Of a stretch of 64,000 nt of DNA, positions 1 to 8,691 are shown one piece after another. The notes under the pieces are model-generated. The model had not been told where the DNA came from, did not search any database, and saw only the letters and a program-made list of their open reading frames with translations. The position numbers and the translations under genes were made by a program. Positions within the stretch are counted from its first letter, which is position 1. Every line of letters begins with the position of its first letter. The stretch is from Rhizobiales bacterium GAS188 (GTDB lineage: Bacteria; Pseudomonadota; Alphaproteobacteria; Rhizobiales; Beijerinckiaceae). The stretch is from contig FNSS01000001.1 of NCBI GenBank assembly GCA_900104855.1, forward strand, positions 1,984,001 through 2,048,000, in the 5' to 3' direction.

Positions 1-332
1 ATTACCCCGTCGAGATTCTCGGCAACTTCATGGTTCCAGAACCGAACGACGCGGTAGCCCTCTTGGGCAAGATATGCCGTTCGGCGGGCATCCCGACGAA
101 GCCCCTCCAGCCGGCCATGCTGATCGCCGTCGAGCTCGACGACGATTCGCAATCCGTGGTGCGCGAAATCCGCGACATAGGGACCGACAGGAGCCTGACG
201 ACGGAAATGGCCTTGCGGCAGTTCGATGAGGCGCAAAGCATTCCAGAGGCGCCGCTCGGCCGGCGTCGCGTCACGACGCAGTGCACGTGCTCGCGGCGTG
301 CGCGGATCTGAGCGAGCAGGCTCGCGCGTCAT
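1..332 (-). CDS. DUF559 domain-containing protein (partial, runs off left edge)
   Basis: An open minus-strand frame starts at an ATG at 332 and is still open at base 1, so only about 110 N-terminal residues are visible. It reads through TPAERRLWNALR, a central VADFAHHGLRIVVELDG, and DARRTAYLAQEGYRVVRFWN. This is the usual DUF559 layout, an endonuclease-like fold related to very-short-patch repair nucleases, with the ELDG and RFWN blocks. No cellular role is established for most members. It lies downstream of gcvPA, from which it is separated by a palindromic repeat, where gcvPB would be expected in a split-gcvP genome. It is probably a separate small gene placed between the two. The family is clear; its function is unknown. 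Confidence 0.85.
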   Translation of the reverse strand, partial: MTREPARSDPRTPRARALRRDATPAERRLWNALRLIELPQGHFRRQAPVGPYVADFAHHGLRIVVELDGDQHGRLEGLRRDARRTAYLAQEGYRVVRFWNHEVAENLDGV

Positions 333-344
333 CTTGGGCACCCC

Positions 345-475
345 CCACCCTTAGGGCTCGTCCGGGAATGACTTGCTTGATCCGGTGGTGTTTGTCTTGA
401 GACGCCCCCCACCCGTACCCTCCCCACCACTCGCTGCGCTCGCGGGGGGAGGGAGGCGATCAGCGCTGATCGAAC
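345..475. repeat. GC-rich intergenic repeat
   Basis: The stretch between the DUF559 gene and gcvPA holds runs such as CCCCCACCC, the phrase CTCGCTGCGCTCGC and a GGGGGGAGGGAGG run that pairs with CCCTCCCC. A similar arrangement, with CTCGCTGCGCTCGCCACCCTCCC, occurs near 62.1-62.2 kb. It is a non-coding dispersed palindromic element. No transposase is linked to it. Confidence 0.6.
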
Positions 476-507
476 CCCTCCGGCGACGGTGACAATCGTC
501 TCGACCA

Positions 508-1848
508 TCACAGCACCTCCTTCAGCGCCGCAACGAGCGCACCGCGATCTTCATCGGTGTTCACTTCGGTCGAGGCGAGGATGAGGAGATCGTCGAGGCC
601 GGCCTGGGGGAGGAGACGCGACACCGGCACGCCGCCGAGCACGCCCTTGCGCGCCAGCGCTTCGATGGTCGGGGCGGCCGGGCGCGGCAGGCGCAGCGTG
701 AACTCGTTGAAGAATGAGCGGTTGAGGAGCTCGACGCCCTTCACCTTCGATACCGCGTCCGCGAGCTTGACGGCGTTGGCGTGGTTGATGCGAGCGAGCC
801 TCTTCAGCCCGGCCGCGCCGAGCAGCGTCATATGGATGGTGAAGGCGAGCACGCACAGACCGGAATTGGTGCAGATATTCGAGGTCGCCTTGTCGCGACG
901 GATATGCTGCTCGCGCGTCGACAGAGTGAGCACATAGCCGCGCTTTCCCTCGGAATCGACCGTCTCGCCGCACAGCCTTCCCGGCATCTGGCGCACATAT
1001 TTCGACTTCGCGGCGAACAAGCCGACATAGGGCCCGCCATAAATGAGGCCGTTGCCGATCGACTGTCCTTCGCCGACCGCGATATCGGCCCCCATGGCGC
1101 CCGGCGGCGACACGAGGCCGAGCGACACCGCCTCCGTGAACACGGCGACGAGCAGCGCACCCTTGGCTCGGCAGGCTTCGCCGATCGCCGTGAGGTCGCG
1201 CAGATTGCCGAAGACGTCGGGCGTCTGCACCACGACGCAGGAGGTCTCGCCGTCGATATGGGCGATGATGTCCTCGGTCGCCATGACGTCGGGCGGCAGC
1301 GTCTCGACCTGATCTTCCGCCATCGCCGAGAAGGTGCGCACCACCGCCGCATAATGGGGATGCAGGCCGCCCGACAGCACCGCCTTGCGGCGTCGCGTCA
1401 CCCGATACGACATCAGCACCGCCTCGGCGGTCGCGGTCGAGCCGTCATACATGGAGGCGTTGGCGACCTCCATGCCGGTGAGCTCGGCGACCTGCGTCTG
1501 GAACTCGAAGAGATATTGCAAGGTGCCTTGCGCGATCTCGGGCTGATAGGGCGTGTAGCTCGTCAGGAACTCCGAGCGCTGGATCAGGTGATCGACGCTC
1601 GCCGGCACATGGTGCTTATAGGCGCCGGCCCCCACGAAGAACGGCACGCTCCCGGCCGACATGTTGCGGGCCGCCATCTTGCCGAGCAAGCGCTCGACCT
1701 GCATCTCGCCCTGACGGCGCGGCAGATCGAGCAGATGCGGCAGGCGCTTGTCGAGCGGGATGTCGGCGAAGAGATCCTCGATGGAGGCTGCGCCGATGCG
1801 GGCGAGCATGTCGCCGCGATCGGCCTCGGTCAACGGCAGATAGCGCAT
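508..1848 (-). CDS. gcvPA: Glycine dehydrogenase (decarboxylating) subunit 1, split P-protein
   Basis: N-terminal half of the glycine cleavage P-protein. The P-protein is a PLP enzyme that decarboxylates glycine and passes the aminomethyl group to lipoyl-GcvH. The 446-residue product ([15 protein letters not shown]...) has the length of GcvPA in two-subunit systems, and contains typical stretches such as [13 protein letters not shown] and [12 protein letters not shown](I)AQGTLQ-like sequence. The PLP lysine belongs to the other subunit, GcvPB, which is not in the window. The start at 1848 follows GTAGGAGA; an upstream in-frame extension overlaps the OsmC gene and is not needed. It is co-directional with osmC, gcvH and gcvT and is probably read from the same riboswitch-controlled promoter. 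The stop overlaps a downstream ATG (TGATG), as if another coupled gene once followed. Confidence 0.95.
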   Translation of the reverse strand: MRYLPLTEADRGDMLARIGAASIEDLFADIPLDKRLPHLLDLPRRQGEMQVERLLGKMAARNMSAGSVPFFVGAGAYKHHVPASVDHLIQRSEFLTSYTPYQPEIAQGTLQYLFEFQTQVAELTGMEVANASMYDGSTATAEAVLMSYRVTRRRKAVLSGGLHPHYAAVVRTFSAMAEDQVETLPPDVMATEDIIAHIDGETSCVVVQTPDVFGNLRDLTAIGEACRAKGALLVAVFTEAVSLGLVSPPGAMGADIAVGEGQSIGNGLIYGGPYVGLFAAKSKYVRQMPGRLCGETVDSEGKRGYVLTLSTREQHIRRDKATSNICTNSGLCVLAFTIHMTLLGAAGLKRLARINHANAVKLADAVSKVKGVELLNRSFFNEFTLRLPRPAAPTIEALARKGVLGGVPVSRLLPQAGLDDLLILASTEVNTDEDRGALVAALKEVL

Positions 1849-1856
1849 GGTCTCTC

Positions 1857-2339
1857 CTACTCGGCGCTCGCGACGTGCACCTCGGCACGGATGGAATTCG
1901 CGATGTAGCAATGCTCATGCGAACGGTGATGCAGATCGGCGAGCTCCTCGGCATTGGGCCGGCGCTCTCCCGCAAAGGCGATCTTCGGCCGCAGCGTGAT
2001 GCTGGTGATCGAGATCTTGCCCCTGGCGTCCTCCTCCATGACGCCCGAGGCTTCGTCCTCATAAGTGTCGATGTCGAAGCCCGCCTTCTGGGCGAAGCTC
2101 AGGAAGAACAGCATGTGGCAGCTCGAGGTCGCGGCCACCAACGCCTCTTCCGGATCGACGGCATCGGCCGCCGAATAGGGCAGCCTGACCGAGGACGGCG
2201 AGGAGGAGGCGCGCACGCTCACGCCCTCGTCGAAGTCCCAGGCGTGCAGGCGCGAATATCGGCCTGAGCGGAAATCGCCATCACCGCGGGTCCAGCGGAT
2301 ACGCGCCTTATATTCGTGCTTCATCTTGGCTGTAGTCAT
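1857..2339 (-). CDS. OsmC family peroxiredoxin-like protein
   Basis: 160-residue OsmC/Ohr-fold protein. The two cysteines expected of the family are present: Cys74 in SSCHMLFFL and Cys144 in EHCYIANSI. They reduce organic hydroperoxides or thiol-conjugated substrates in the cytoplasm. The [16 protein letters not shown] segment leading to the first cysteine is also typical. The gene sits between gcvH and gcvPA with short spacers (9 bp to gcvPA, 35 bp to gcvH), so it is almost certainly co-transcribed with the glycine cleavage genes. GcvH-type lipoyl proteins are redox sensitive, which could explain the pairing, but that is inference. The ATG at 2339 is used; an alternative ATG five codons later (MKHEYKAR) cannot be excluded. 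Confidence 0.9.
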   Translation of the reverse strand: MTTAKMKHEYKARIRWTRGDGDFRSGRYSRLHAWDFDEGVSVRASSSPSSVRLPYSAADAVDPEEALVAATSSCHMLFFLSFAQKAGFDIDTYEDEASGVMEEDARGKISITSITLRPKIAFAGERRPNAEELADLHHRSHEHCYIANSIRAEVHVASAE

Positions 2340-2374
2340 CTTGTTGGCTGTAGCTATTTTGGCCGTACCGGAAT

Positions 2375-2749
2375 TCAGAGGGTCTTCAAGTAATCCTGGT
2401 ATTCGGCTTCGCTCATCAGCGCGTCGAATTCGGCTTTGTCCTTGATCTTGATCTTGAGGAACCAGCCCTTGCCGAGCGGATCCTCGTTCACGGTCGAGGG
2501 GGCGCCTTCGAGATCGGCGTTGATGGCGACCACCTCGCCCGAGACCGGCGCGAAGACGTCGGAGGCCGCCTTGACGCTTTCGACCACGGCCGCCTCGCCG
2601 CCTTGCGTCACGGCCTTGCCGATCTCGGGCAGGCCCACATAGACCACATCGCCGAGCTGGCTCTGGGCATGATCGGTGATGCCGACGGTGGCGGTATCGC
2701 CGTCCAGGCGGACATATTCGTGGTCCTTGGTGTATTTCGTATCGCTCAT
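2375..2749 (-). CDS. gcvH: Glycine cleavage system H protein
   Basis: Lipoyl carrier of the glycine cleavage system, which shuttles the aminomethyl group between the P, T and L proteins. The 124-residue length is normal. The lipoylation site is Lys60 in [19 protein letters not shown], and the sequence opens with the usual [18 protein letters not shown]. It lies between gcvT (83 bp upstream) and osmC/gcvPA on the same strand. There are no anomalies. Confidence 0.97.
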   Translation of the reverse strand: MSDTKYTKDHEYVRLDGDTATVGITDHAQSQLGDVVYVGLPEIGKAVTQGGEAAVVESVKAASDVFAPVSGEVVAINADLEGAPSTVNEDPLGKGWFLKIKIKDKAEFDALMSEAEYQDYLKTL

Positions 2750-2832
2750 CGCCTAGTCCTCGCTTGACTTCGCTTTCCTGGGTTCCATCGTCTCAGGCAG
2801 AGAGCGCCTCCCCGCGGGCGCCATGACGCGTC

Positions 2833-4047
2833 TCAGGCCGCGGGCGCAGAAGGCGGCCGGTGATAGCGGTTGGGCACGAAGGGCATGGCGGCGACCTTGG
2901 CGGGCAGAGGCTTGCCGCGCACGATCAGGTCGAGCTCCGTTCCGAGGGTCGCGAACGCGCTCTCGACATAGCCCATGGCGAGCGGACCGCCGAGGGTCGG
3001 GCCGAAGCCGCCCGAGGTGACCGTGCCGATCTTGCGCCCGTCCTTGGTGTGGATCTCGGCGCCTTCGCGCGCCGGCGCCTTGCCCTCGGGCAGGAGGCCG
3101 ACCCGCTTGCGCGCCGGGCCTTCGGCGAGCTCGCGCTGCAGGCGCGACGCGCCCGGGAAGCCGCCCTCCTCGCGCCGCCGCCTCTGGATCGACCAGGTCA
3201 GCGCCGCCTCGACCGGCGAGGTCGTGGTGTCGATGTCATGGCCGTAGAGGCAGAGCCCCGCCTCGAGCCTCAGCGAATCGCGGGCGCCGAGGCCGATCGG
3301 CTTCACGGCGGCGTCGCGCAACAGCGCCGACCAGATAGCCACGGCATGCGCCGCCTTGATCGAGATCTCGTAGCCGTCCTCGCCCGTATAGCCCGAGCGC
3401 GAGACGTGGCAGGCAAGGCCATCGAAGTTAGTCGAGCGCGCCGACATGAAGGGCATCTCGGCCGCGCCCTCGCAATGGCGCGCCAGGATCTCGGCGGCCT
3501 TCGGCCCCTGCAGGGCGACGAGGGCGCGATGCTCGGCGCGCATCAGCCGCACCCCTTGCGGCAAGTTCGCCGCGATATGGGCGAAATCCTGATCCTTGCA
3601 GGCCGCGTTGACGATCAGCATCAAGACGCCATCCTCGTGCTCGTCGGCCGAGCGCGTCACCATCAGGTCGTCGAGGATGCCGCCCTCCGGGTTGAGGAGC
3701 TGCGTGTAGCGCTGGCGTCCGGGAGCAAGGTTTTGGATATCGGCCGGCACGATGGCTTCGAGCGCCGCCGCCGCGGCGCCATGGTCAGCCGCCATCAGGA
3801 AGGCTTGGCCCATATGCGAGACGTCGAACAGGCCGGCGCTGGTCCGCGTCTGCAGGTGCTCGGTGAGGACGCCGGTCGGATATTGCACCGGCATGTCGTA
3901 GCCGGCGAACGGCACCATGCGGGCGCCGAGCGCCACATGCGCGTCGTGCAGCGGCGTGGTCTTGAGAGGTGGCGGAGGCGCAACCGCTGGCTCAGGAACT
4001 TGCGCGCCGGCATCGCCCGCGGGCTGATCGCTGTGAGTGTCGGTCAT
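2833..4047 (-). CDS. gcvT: Aminomethyltransferase, glycine cleavage T protein
   Basis: Transfers the methylene carbon from aminomethyl-lipoyl-GcvH to tetrahydrofolate and releases ammonia. The 404-residue product begins MTDTHSDQ, has a proline-rich lead of about 35 residues, then the family opening TPLHDAHVALGARMVPFAGYDMPVQY. Other family blocks are FDVSHMGQ, SRSGYTGEDGYEI and LGARDSLRLEAGLCLYG. The start at 4047 follows GAGGG; a longer in-frame extension would run into the riboswitch leader and is not used. It is the first gene of the glycine cleavage operon, and a tandem glycine riboswitch lies about 50 bases upstream. Confidence 0.97.
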   Translation of the reverse strand: MTDTHSDQPAGDAGAQVPEPAVAPPPPLKTTPLHDAHVALGARMVPFAGYDMPVQYPTGVLTEHLQTRTSAGLFDVSHMGQAFLMAADHGAAAAALEAIVPADIQNLAPGRQRYTQLLNPEGGILDDLMVTRSADEHEDGVLMLIVNAACKDQDFAHIAANLPQGVRLMRAEHRALVALQGPKAAEILARHCEGAAEMPFMSARSTNFDGLACHVSRSGYTGEDGYEISIKAAHAVAIWSALLRDAAVKPIGLGARDSLRLEAGLCLYGHDIDTTTSPVEAALTWSIQRRRREEGGFPGASRLQRELAEGPARKRVGLLPEGKAPAREGAEIHTKDGRKIGTVTSGGFGPTLGGPLAMGYVESAFATLGTELDLIVRGKPLPAKVAAMPFVPNRYHRPPSAPAA

Positions 4048-4094
4048 CGAACCCTCGGTCACGGACGGATGCGCGGCGCGCCAGCTACCTTGCC

Positions 4095-4318
4095 GGCACG
4101 CGCCCCCTCTGTCCCGAGACCTGAGAGATTTCACCCGGAACCCCGCAGCCTGGCAGGATCACGGGCTTGCCCCCTTCGGTGAGCCGGGCAAGCACCCGGC
4201 TACTTTCCAGAGCGCCAGCTCCTCGCGGTCCTTTTGCCTGAGCGTTTCCGGGGCGGTTACGCCTTCGGCGCCTCCGCGGCCGCGCCAGGCGCAACCGCTT
4301 CAGTCTCTCCCGCGAGGA
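4095..4318 (-). promoter_or_regulatory. Tandem glycine riboswitch (gcvT RNA)
   Basis: Reading the minus strand towards gcvT, the first aptamer shows GGGAGAGACUG, then CGCCGAAGGCGUAA, then AAACGCUCAGGCAAAAGGAC. After a short linker the second shows CUCUGGAAAGUAG, then CACCGAAGGGGGCAAG, then GAAAUCUCUCAGGUC and GGGACAGAGGGGGC. These are the conserved strands of both glycine aptamers, in order. Such elements turn on glycine cleavage genes when glycine is plentiful. The distance to the gcvT ATG is about 50 bases. The boundaries are approximate. Confidence 0.95.
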
Positions 4319-4405
4319 TCGACAGCATATGCCTTCTCGCCCCTCGCGCGATTCTTGTCAACGCACGAACGCGTCATGGGGATCTCGTCGCGGTCCGGCG
4401 TCGGC

Positions 4406-4498
4406 CCTGGGATCGCGACCGTCTCGGTCGCCCTTGTGAACGCCCAGGCCGGCGCGCCGGCGGGAAGAAAGGGCGACCGAGACGGTCGCGGTCCCAGG
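4406..4498. repeat. Dispersed repeat, copy 1 (long inverted arms)
   Basis: Non-coding element whose two ends are almost perfect inverted copies of about 28 bases (CCTGGGATCGCGACCGTCTC... and its complement) around a centre containing AGGCCGGCGCGCCGG. Related copies occur near 8.6, 16.9, 40.3 and 60.4 kb. Confidence 0.85.
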
Positions 4499-4521
4499 CT
4501 GCTGTATGGCGATGCCCATAA

Positions 4522-5721
4522 TCAAATCACTCCCCTCCCTGCGAGGTTGCGCATCAGCTGCCCCACCCCGAACCGCCAGGGCTCGCATTGGTCGGTATGG
4601 CGGATGCGGTTGACCAGGCGGCCGAGCTGCGGGGCAGCGATGGTGACGACGTCGCCGAGCTTATGGGTGAAGCCCTTGCCGGGCGCGTCGCGGTCCTCGA
4701 CGGGCGCGAACAAGGTGCCGAGGAAGAGCACGGCCCCATCGGGAAAATGATGATGGGCGTTGATCAGCTGCCCCACGAGATCTTTCGGATCGCGGCTGAT
4801 CTTGGCGATCGAGGAGGAGCCGTGCAGCCCAAAACCCTCCTCGCCTTCGACCAGCAAGGTCACGGTCATGCGCCGCACATCGTCGAGCGAGAAGCCCTTG
4901 TCGAAGAAGCGAAGATACGGGCCGACGGCGCAGCTCGCATTGTTGTCCTTGGCCTTCGAGAGCAGCAGGGCGGAGCGGCCCTCGACGTCGCGCAAATTGA
5001 CGTCGTTGCCGAGCGTCGCGCCGACGATCTCGGCACGCGAATTCACGGCCAGCACCACTTCGGGCTCGGGGTTGTTCCAGGTCGAGATCGGGTGGATGCC
5101 CGCATCCATTCCGGTGCCGACCGCCGACATCGGTTGCGCCTTGGTGAAGATTTCGGCGTCCGGGCCGATGCCGACCTCGAGATATTGGCTCCAGGCCCCT
5201 TGAGCGATCAGCACCTCCTTGAGATGCATGGCTTCAGGTGAGCCAGGCTTCAGCTTGGCGAAGTCATCGCCGACGAGGCGCACGATCTCGGAGCGTATGG
5301 CGCTCGCTGCCGCCGGATTGCCGCGGGCGCGCTCCTCGATGACACGCTCCAGCATCGAGATCGCGAAGGTGACGCCGGCCGCCTTGACGGCCTGAAGATC
5401 GATCGGCGCGATGAGCCAGGGTTTTGTCGGATCGCGACGCTCGGGCGGTGTGTTGGCGAGGATGGCGGCGAGACCGCCGAGCGGCTCGCCCGTGGCCTCG
5501 CGCACGGCCGAGGCGGGGTCAGCTTCCTCGCAGAGATCCCGCATGGTCGGGAAGCTGGCCGTGACGTCGACAACGCCGCTTTCGCGGATGGCGACAACGG
5601 ACGGGCCGTGCAGATCGGGCCGCCAGACGCGGCCCGCGAGGCAGGCTTGCCGCCAATCATCCGGCAGGCTGTGTTGTGGCGACATCTTGGGCGACATGTC
5701 GAGAGCGAGCCCTTGCTGCAT
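4522..5721 (-). CDS. Fumarylacetoacetate hydrolase (FAH) family protein
   Basis: 399-residue member of the FAH superfamily, metal-dependent enzymes that hydrolyse, decarboxylate or dehydrate 2-oxo acids. Metal-binding features are visible in WNNPEPEVVLAV (E-x-E) and GNDVNLRDVEGRSALLL (acidic residue), with a C-terminal FLGTLFAPVEDRD. The N-terminal third is a longer lead than in short YcgM-type members. It resembles the 2-keto-3-deoxy-sugar-acid dehydratases of this superfamily. Together with the IlvD/Edd dehydratase two genes upstream, it suggests consecutive dehydration of a sugar acid, such as a pentonate, towards an oxo-semialdehyde. That assignment is inference; the family is clear. It follows anmK by 6 bp and is probably the last gene of the operon; a dispersed repeat lies just beyond its stop. 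Confidence 0.85.
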   Translation of the reverse strand: MQQGLALDMSPKMSPQHSLPDDWRQACLAGRVWRPDLHGPSVVAIRESGVVDVTASFPTMRDLCEEADPASAVREATGEPLGGLAAILANTPPERRDPTKPWLIAPIDLQAVKAAGVTFAISMLERVIEERARGNPAAASAIRSEIVRLVGDDFAKLKPGSPEAMHLKEVLIAQGAWSQYLEVGIGPDAEIFTKAQPMSAVGTGMDAGIHPISTWNNPEPEVVLAVNSRAEIVGATLGNDVNLRDVEGRSALLLSKAKDNNASCAVGPYLRFFDKGFSLDDVRRMTVTLLVEGEEGFGLHGSSSIAKISRDPKDLVGQLINAHHHFPDGAVLFLGTLFAPVEDRDAPGKGFTHKLGDVVTIAAPQLGRLVNRIRHTDQCEPWRFGVGQLMRNLAGRGVI

Positions 5722-5727
5722 TGTTCA

Positions 5728-6858
5728 TCATCCTCGGCTTGCGGGGCAGGCCAGGCGACCGCCCGTCATGGGCCGCTCCACCCCGGTCGTCTGCGGAAAG
5801 CTCATCGGCAGGCCGCGCCGGACCCGCATGGCGAGGTAGGCGAAGCATTCGGCCTCGACCGCATCGCCGCGCCAGCCCACTTCCTCGGCAGTCGCCGGCT
5901 CGACGCGGGCTCGCTTGCGGATCGCCGCGATGAGCGCGGGATTGCGCCGCCCGCCGCCGCAGACGATCAGTTTCTCCGGCCGCACCGGCAGGAGATCGAG
6001 GCCCTTGCCGACCGCGGCGGCCGTGAAGGCGGTCAAGGTCGCGGCTCCGTCCCGCGGGCTCAAGCCGTCGGCCATCGCGGCCGTGAAGTCGAAGCGGTCG
6101 AGCGATTTCGGATAGGGCGCGACGAGATAGGGATGTTGCAGCAGCCGGTCGAGACGCGCCTCGTCGACCGTGCCGCTCAGCGCCAAGCTGCCGTCGCGGT
6201 CCATCTCGCCGAGGCCGTGCCGCTTCATCCAGTCGTTCAAGGGCGCGTTGGCCGGCCCGGTATCGAAGCCGACGATGCGGTCCCCGCCGCCCCACCAGGT
6301 GACATTGGCGACCCCGCCGAGATTGAGCAGCGCGGAATTCGCGGCGGCGCCGAGCCGGCGCAACAGCGCCACATGATAGGTGGGCGCAAGCGGCGCACCC
6401 TGGCCTCCGGCGCGGATATCGGCGCTGCGGAAGTCATAGGCGACATCGACGCCGACGAGGCGCGCCATCAGCTCACCGTCGCCGAGCTGCCGCGTCGCGC
6501 CAAGCACGCCATGCGCGGGCGCCCGATGCAGCACGGTCTGGCCATGGAAGCCGATCACGGCGAGATCGGCCGGCTTCAGGTGCGCTTTCGCCAGGAAGGC
6601 GGTGACGGCGGCCGACTGCGCCCTAGTCAGCGCCTCTTCGGCTTCGTGGAAGATCGCCGGCTCCGGCCCCTCGAAACGCCAGTCGCGTGCGGCCGCGAGC
6701 GCCTTGGCCAGGAGCGGACGCATCTCATCGGCATAAGGCGCAAGCGTCCATTCGCCGAATTCCGCCACCTCCTCGCCGTCGGTGCGGATCAGCGCGATGT
6801 CGATATTGCCGTCGAGCACCGTGCCCGTCATCAATCCCAGAGCCCAGACCGGCTTCAT
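5728..6858 (-). CDS. anmK: Anhydro-N-acetylmuramic acid kinase
   Basis: Cytoplasmic kinase of peptidoglycan recycling that opens 1,6-anhydro-MurNAc and phosphorylates it to MurNAc-6-phosphate. The 376-residue protein has the family start [16 protein letters not shown], the [14 protein letters not shown] block, [12 protein letters not shown], the [14 protein letters not shown] motif and [12 protein letters not shown] near the end. All are usual for AnmK. It lies between an IlvD/Edd dehydratase (9 bp upstream) and the FAH-family gene (6 bp downstream), so it is transcribed with a probable sugar-acid operon rather than with cell-wall genes. The AmgK- and MurU-like proteins encoded near 23-25 kb would use MurNAc produced downstream of this enzyme if a MurNAc-6-phosphate phosphatase exists elsewhere. 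Confidence 0.95.
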   Translation of the reverse strand: MKPVWALGLMTGTVLDGNIDIALIRTDGEEVAEFGEWTLAPYADEMRPLLAKALAAARDWRFEGPEPAIFHEAEEALTRAQSAAVTAFLAKAHLKPADLAVIGFHGQTVLHRAPAHGVLGATRQLGDGELMARLVGVDVAYDFRSADIRAGGQGAPLAPTYHVALLRRLGAAANSALLNLGGVANVTWWGGGDRIVGFDTGPANAPLNDWMKRHGLGEMDRDGSLALSGTVDEARLDRLLQHPYLVAPYPKSLDRFDFTAAMADGLSPRDGAATLTAFTAAAVGKGLDLLPVRPEKLIVCGGGRRNPALIAAIRKRARVEPATAEEVGWRGDAVEAECFAYLAMRVRRGLPMSFPQTTGVERPMTGGRLACPASRG

Positions 6859-6867
6859 GGTGTCCTC

Positions 6868-8565
6868 TCAGTGCCCGGCCGCGGTCAGGAAATCGAGGTC
6901 GCAGCCGTCCTCGGCCTGCAGCACATGGTCGTGATAGAGGCGCTGCCAGCCGCGCGCCGCGACCGGGCCTGGTGGGGGCAGCTCGGCTCGGCGGCGACCG
7001 AGCTCGCCTGCCTCCACCATCAGGTCGAGCCTGCGCCCAGCGACGCTCATCGCGATGGTATCGCCGGTTCGCACGAGCCCGATCGGGCCGTCGGCCGCGG
7101 CCTCAGGCGAAACATGCAGGACGATGGTGCCATAGGCAGTGCCGCTCATGCGCGCATCCGAGATGCGCAGCATGTCCTTGACGCCGCGCTCGGCGAGCTT
7201 GCGCGGGATCGGGATATAGCCGGCTTCCGGCATGCCGCAGGCGCGCGGGCCGGCGCGCCGCAGGATCAGCGCATCCTCAGGCGTAACGTCGAGATCGGGC
7301 GCATCGATGCGGGCCGCGAGATCGGCGAGATCCTCGAACACCACGGCGCGGAAACTGCGCTCGAACAGCTTTTCGTCGGCGGCGGCACGTTTGAGGATCG
7401 CTCCGTTCGGCGCGAGGCTGCCCGACAAGGCGACGATGCCGCCTGTGCGGCTGACCGGCTGATCGAGCGGCCTGATGAAGCTCGAGTCGATCCAGTCGCC
7501 GGCATCCGGGAGCGTGTCGCGCAGGCGGCCGCCCGTGACGGTGCCGGCGTCGAGGTCGATCAGATCGGACAGGCGCCGCAGCAGCGCGCCGACGCCGCCG
7601 GCCGCGAAGAAATCCTCCATATAGCCCTGGCCGGTCGGTTTCAGATCAACGAGCACCGGCGTGGAATCGGAGAGCTCGTCGAGATCGCGCAAGCTGACGG
7701 AGAGGCCGAGCCGGCGCAGCATGGCGGTGAGATGGATCACCGCATTGGTCGAGCCGCCGACCGCAAGCAGCACGCGCAGCGCATTGCGCACGCTTGCTTG
7801 GGTCACGAACCGGTCCATGGTGCGGCCCGAGAGCGCAAGCTCCATGGCGGCGGTGCCGGTCGCCTCGGCGGCGCGCAGCCGGTCCGCATGCACGGCCGGG
7901 ATGGCGGCTGTTCCCGGCAGCATCAGCCCCAGCGTCTCGCAGAGGATCGCCATGGTGCTCGCCGTGCCCATCACCGAGCAGGTGCCCTGCGTCGTCGCGA
8001 GGCCCCGCTCGATGCGCTCGAGATTGGCGTCGCTGATTTCGCCTGCGCGATAGCGCGCCCAGAAGCGGCGGCAATCGGTGCAGGCGCCGAGCCGCTCGCC
8101 GCGATAGCGTGAGGTCATCATGGGACCGGTGGCAAGCAGGATGGCGGGCTTGCCGGCCGAGGCCGCGCCCATCACCAGCGCCGGCAGCGTCTTGTCGCAA
8201 CCGCCGACCAGCACCACCGAGTCCATGGGCTGGGCGCGGATCATCTCCTCGACCGACATCGCCATCAGGTTGCGGAACATCATGCTGGTCGGGTTGAGGA
8301 ACACCTCGCCGAGCGAGATCACCGGGAAGTCGAGCGGCAGTCCGCCGGCGGCGAGCACGCCGCGCTTCACCGCCTCGATCAGCTCGGGAACGCCGCGATG
8401 GCAATTGTTGAAGCCGCTCGCGGTCGAGGTGATGCCGATGATGGGCTTGCCGAGAAGCTCGCGCGAATAGCCCATCGAGCGCGCGAAGGAGCGCCTGAGA
8501 TAGGCCGAGAAGGCCGGATCGCCGTAATTGGTGAGGCCGCCCGCGAGCCCTTTGGGAGTGTCCAA
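6868..8565 (-). CDS. IlvD/Edd family dehydratase (probable sugar-acid dehydratase)
   Basis: Iron-sulfur dehydratase of the dihydroxy-acid/6-phosphogluconate dehydratase family. Cluster-type cysteines are seen in VVLVGGCDKTLPA, GACTDCRRFW and TTQGTCSVMGTASTM. The substrate lobe contains LAVGGSTNAVIHLTA, and the C-terminal swivel domain has ISDARMSGTAYGTIVLHVSPE. This version of the sequence is closer to sugar-acid (arabinonate/xylonate/gluconate) dehydratases than to valine-pathway IlvD. The TTG at 8565, preceded by GAGGCGAC, gives 565 residues, the family's usual size. A longer frame exists only because it reads back into the adjacent dispersed repeat. It forms an operon with the upstream aminotransferase and downstream anmK and FAH genes. 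Confidence 0.9.
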   Translation of the reverse strand: MDTPKGLAGGLTNYGDPAFSAYLRRSFARSMGYSRELLGKPIIGITSTASGFNNCHRGVPELIEAVKRGVLAAGGLPLDFPVISLGEVFLNPTSMMFRNLMAMSVEEMIRAQPMDSVVLVGGCDKTLPALVMGAASAGKPAILLATGPMMTSRYRGERLGACTDCRRFWARYRAGEISDANLERIERGLATTQGTCSVMGTASTMAILCETLGLMLPGTAAIPAVHADRLRAAEATGTAAMELALSGRTMDRFVTQASVRNALRVLLAVGGSTNAVIHLTAMLRRLGLSVSLRDLDELSDSTPVLVDLKPTGQGYMEDFFAAGGVGALLRRLSDLIDLDAGTVTGGRLRDTLPDAGDWIDSSFIRPLDQPVSRTGGIVALSGSLAPNGAILKRAAADEKLFERSFRAVVFEDLADLAARIDAPDLDVTPEDALILRRAGPRACGMPEAGYIPIPRKLAERGVKDMLRISDARMSGTAYGTIVLHVSPEAAADGPIGLVRTGDTIAMSVAGRRLDLMVEAGELGRRRAELPPPGPVAARGWQRLYHDHVLQAEDGCDLDFLTAAGH

Positions 8566-8589
8566 GTTTGTCGCCTCGTGTTGCGCGGC

Positions 8590-8678
8590 GGGACCCCGAC
8601 CGTCTCGGTCGCCCTTTCTTCCCAGCGGCGCGCCAGCCTCGCCGTTCACAAGAGCGGGCGGGACGCCCGCGGTCCCAG
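8590..8678. repeat. Dispersed repeat, copy 2
   Basis: Located between the dehydratase and aminotransferase genes. It begins GGGACCCCGACCGTCTCGG and ends GGGACGCCCGCGGTCCCAG, with an internal CGGCGCGCCAGCCTCGCCG. It is one arm type of copy 1 joined to the GCGGGCGTCCCGCC arm type also seen in copies 3 and 4. Confidence 0.85.
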
Positions 8679-8691
8679 ATGTTCTGGAGTA

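Noticed and set aside
5608..8112. Very long plus-strand open frame (over 800 codons)
   Set aside because: Lies antisense to anmK, FAH and dehydratase genes with clear motifs; the encoded sequence is Arg/Gly/Ala-rich without domains, an artefact of GC-rich coding DNA.
8566..8649. N-terminal extension of the IlvD/Edd protein
   Set aside because: Its residues (MNGEAGAPLGRKGDRDGRGP) are a translation of dispersed repeat copy 2; a TTG with a ribosome site after the repeat gives the normal length.
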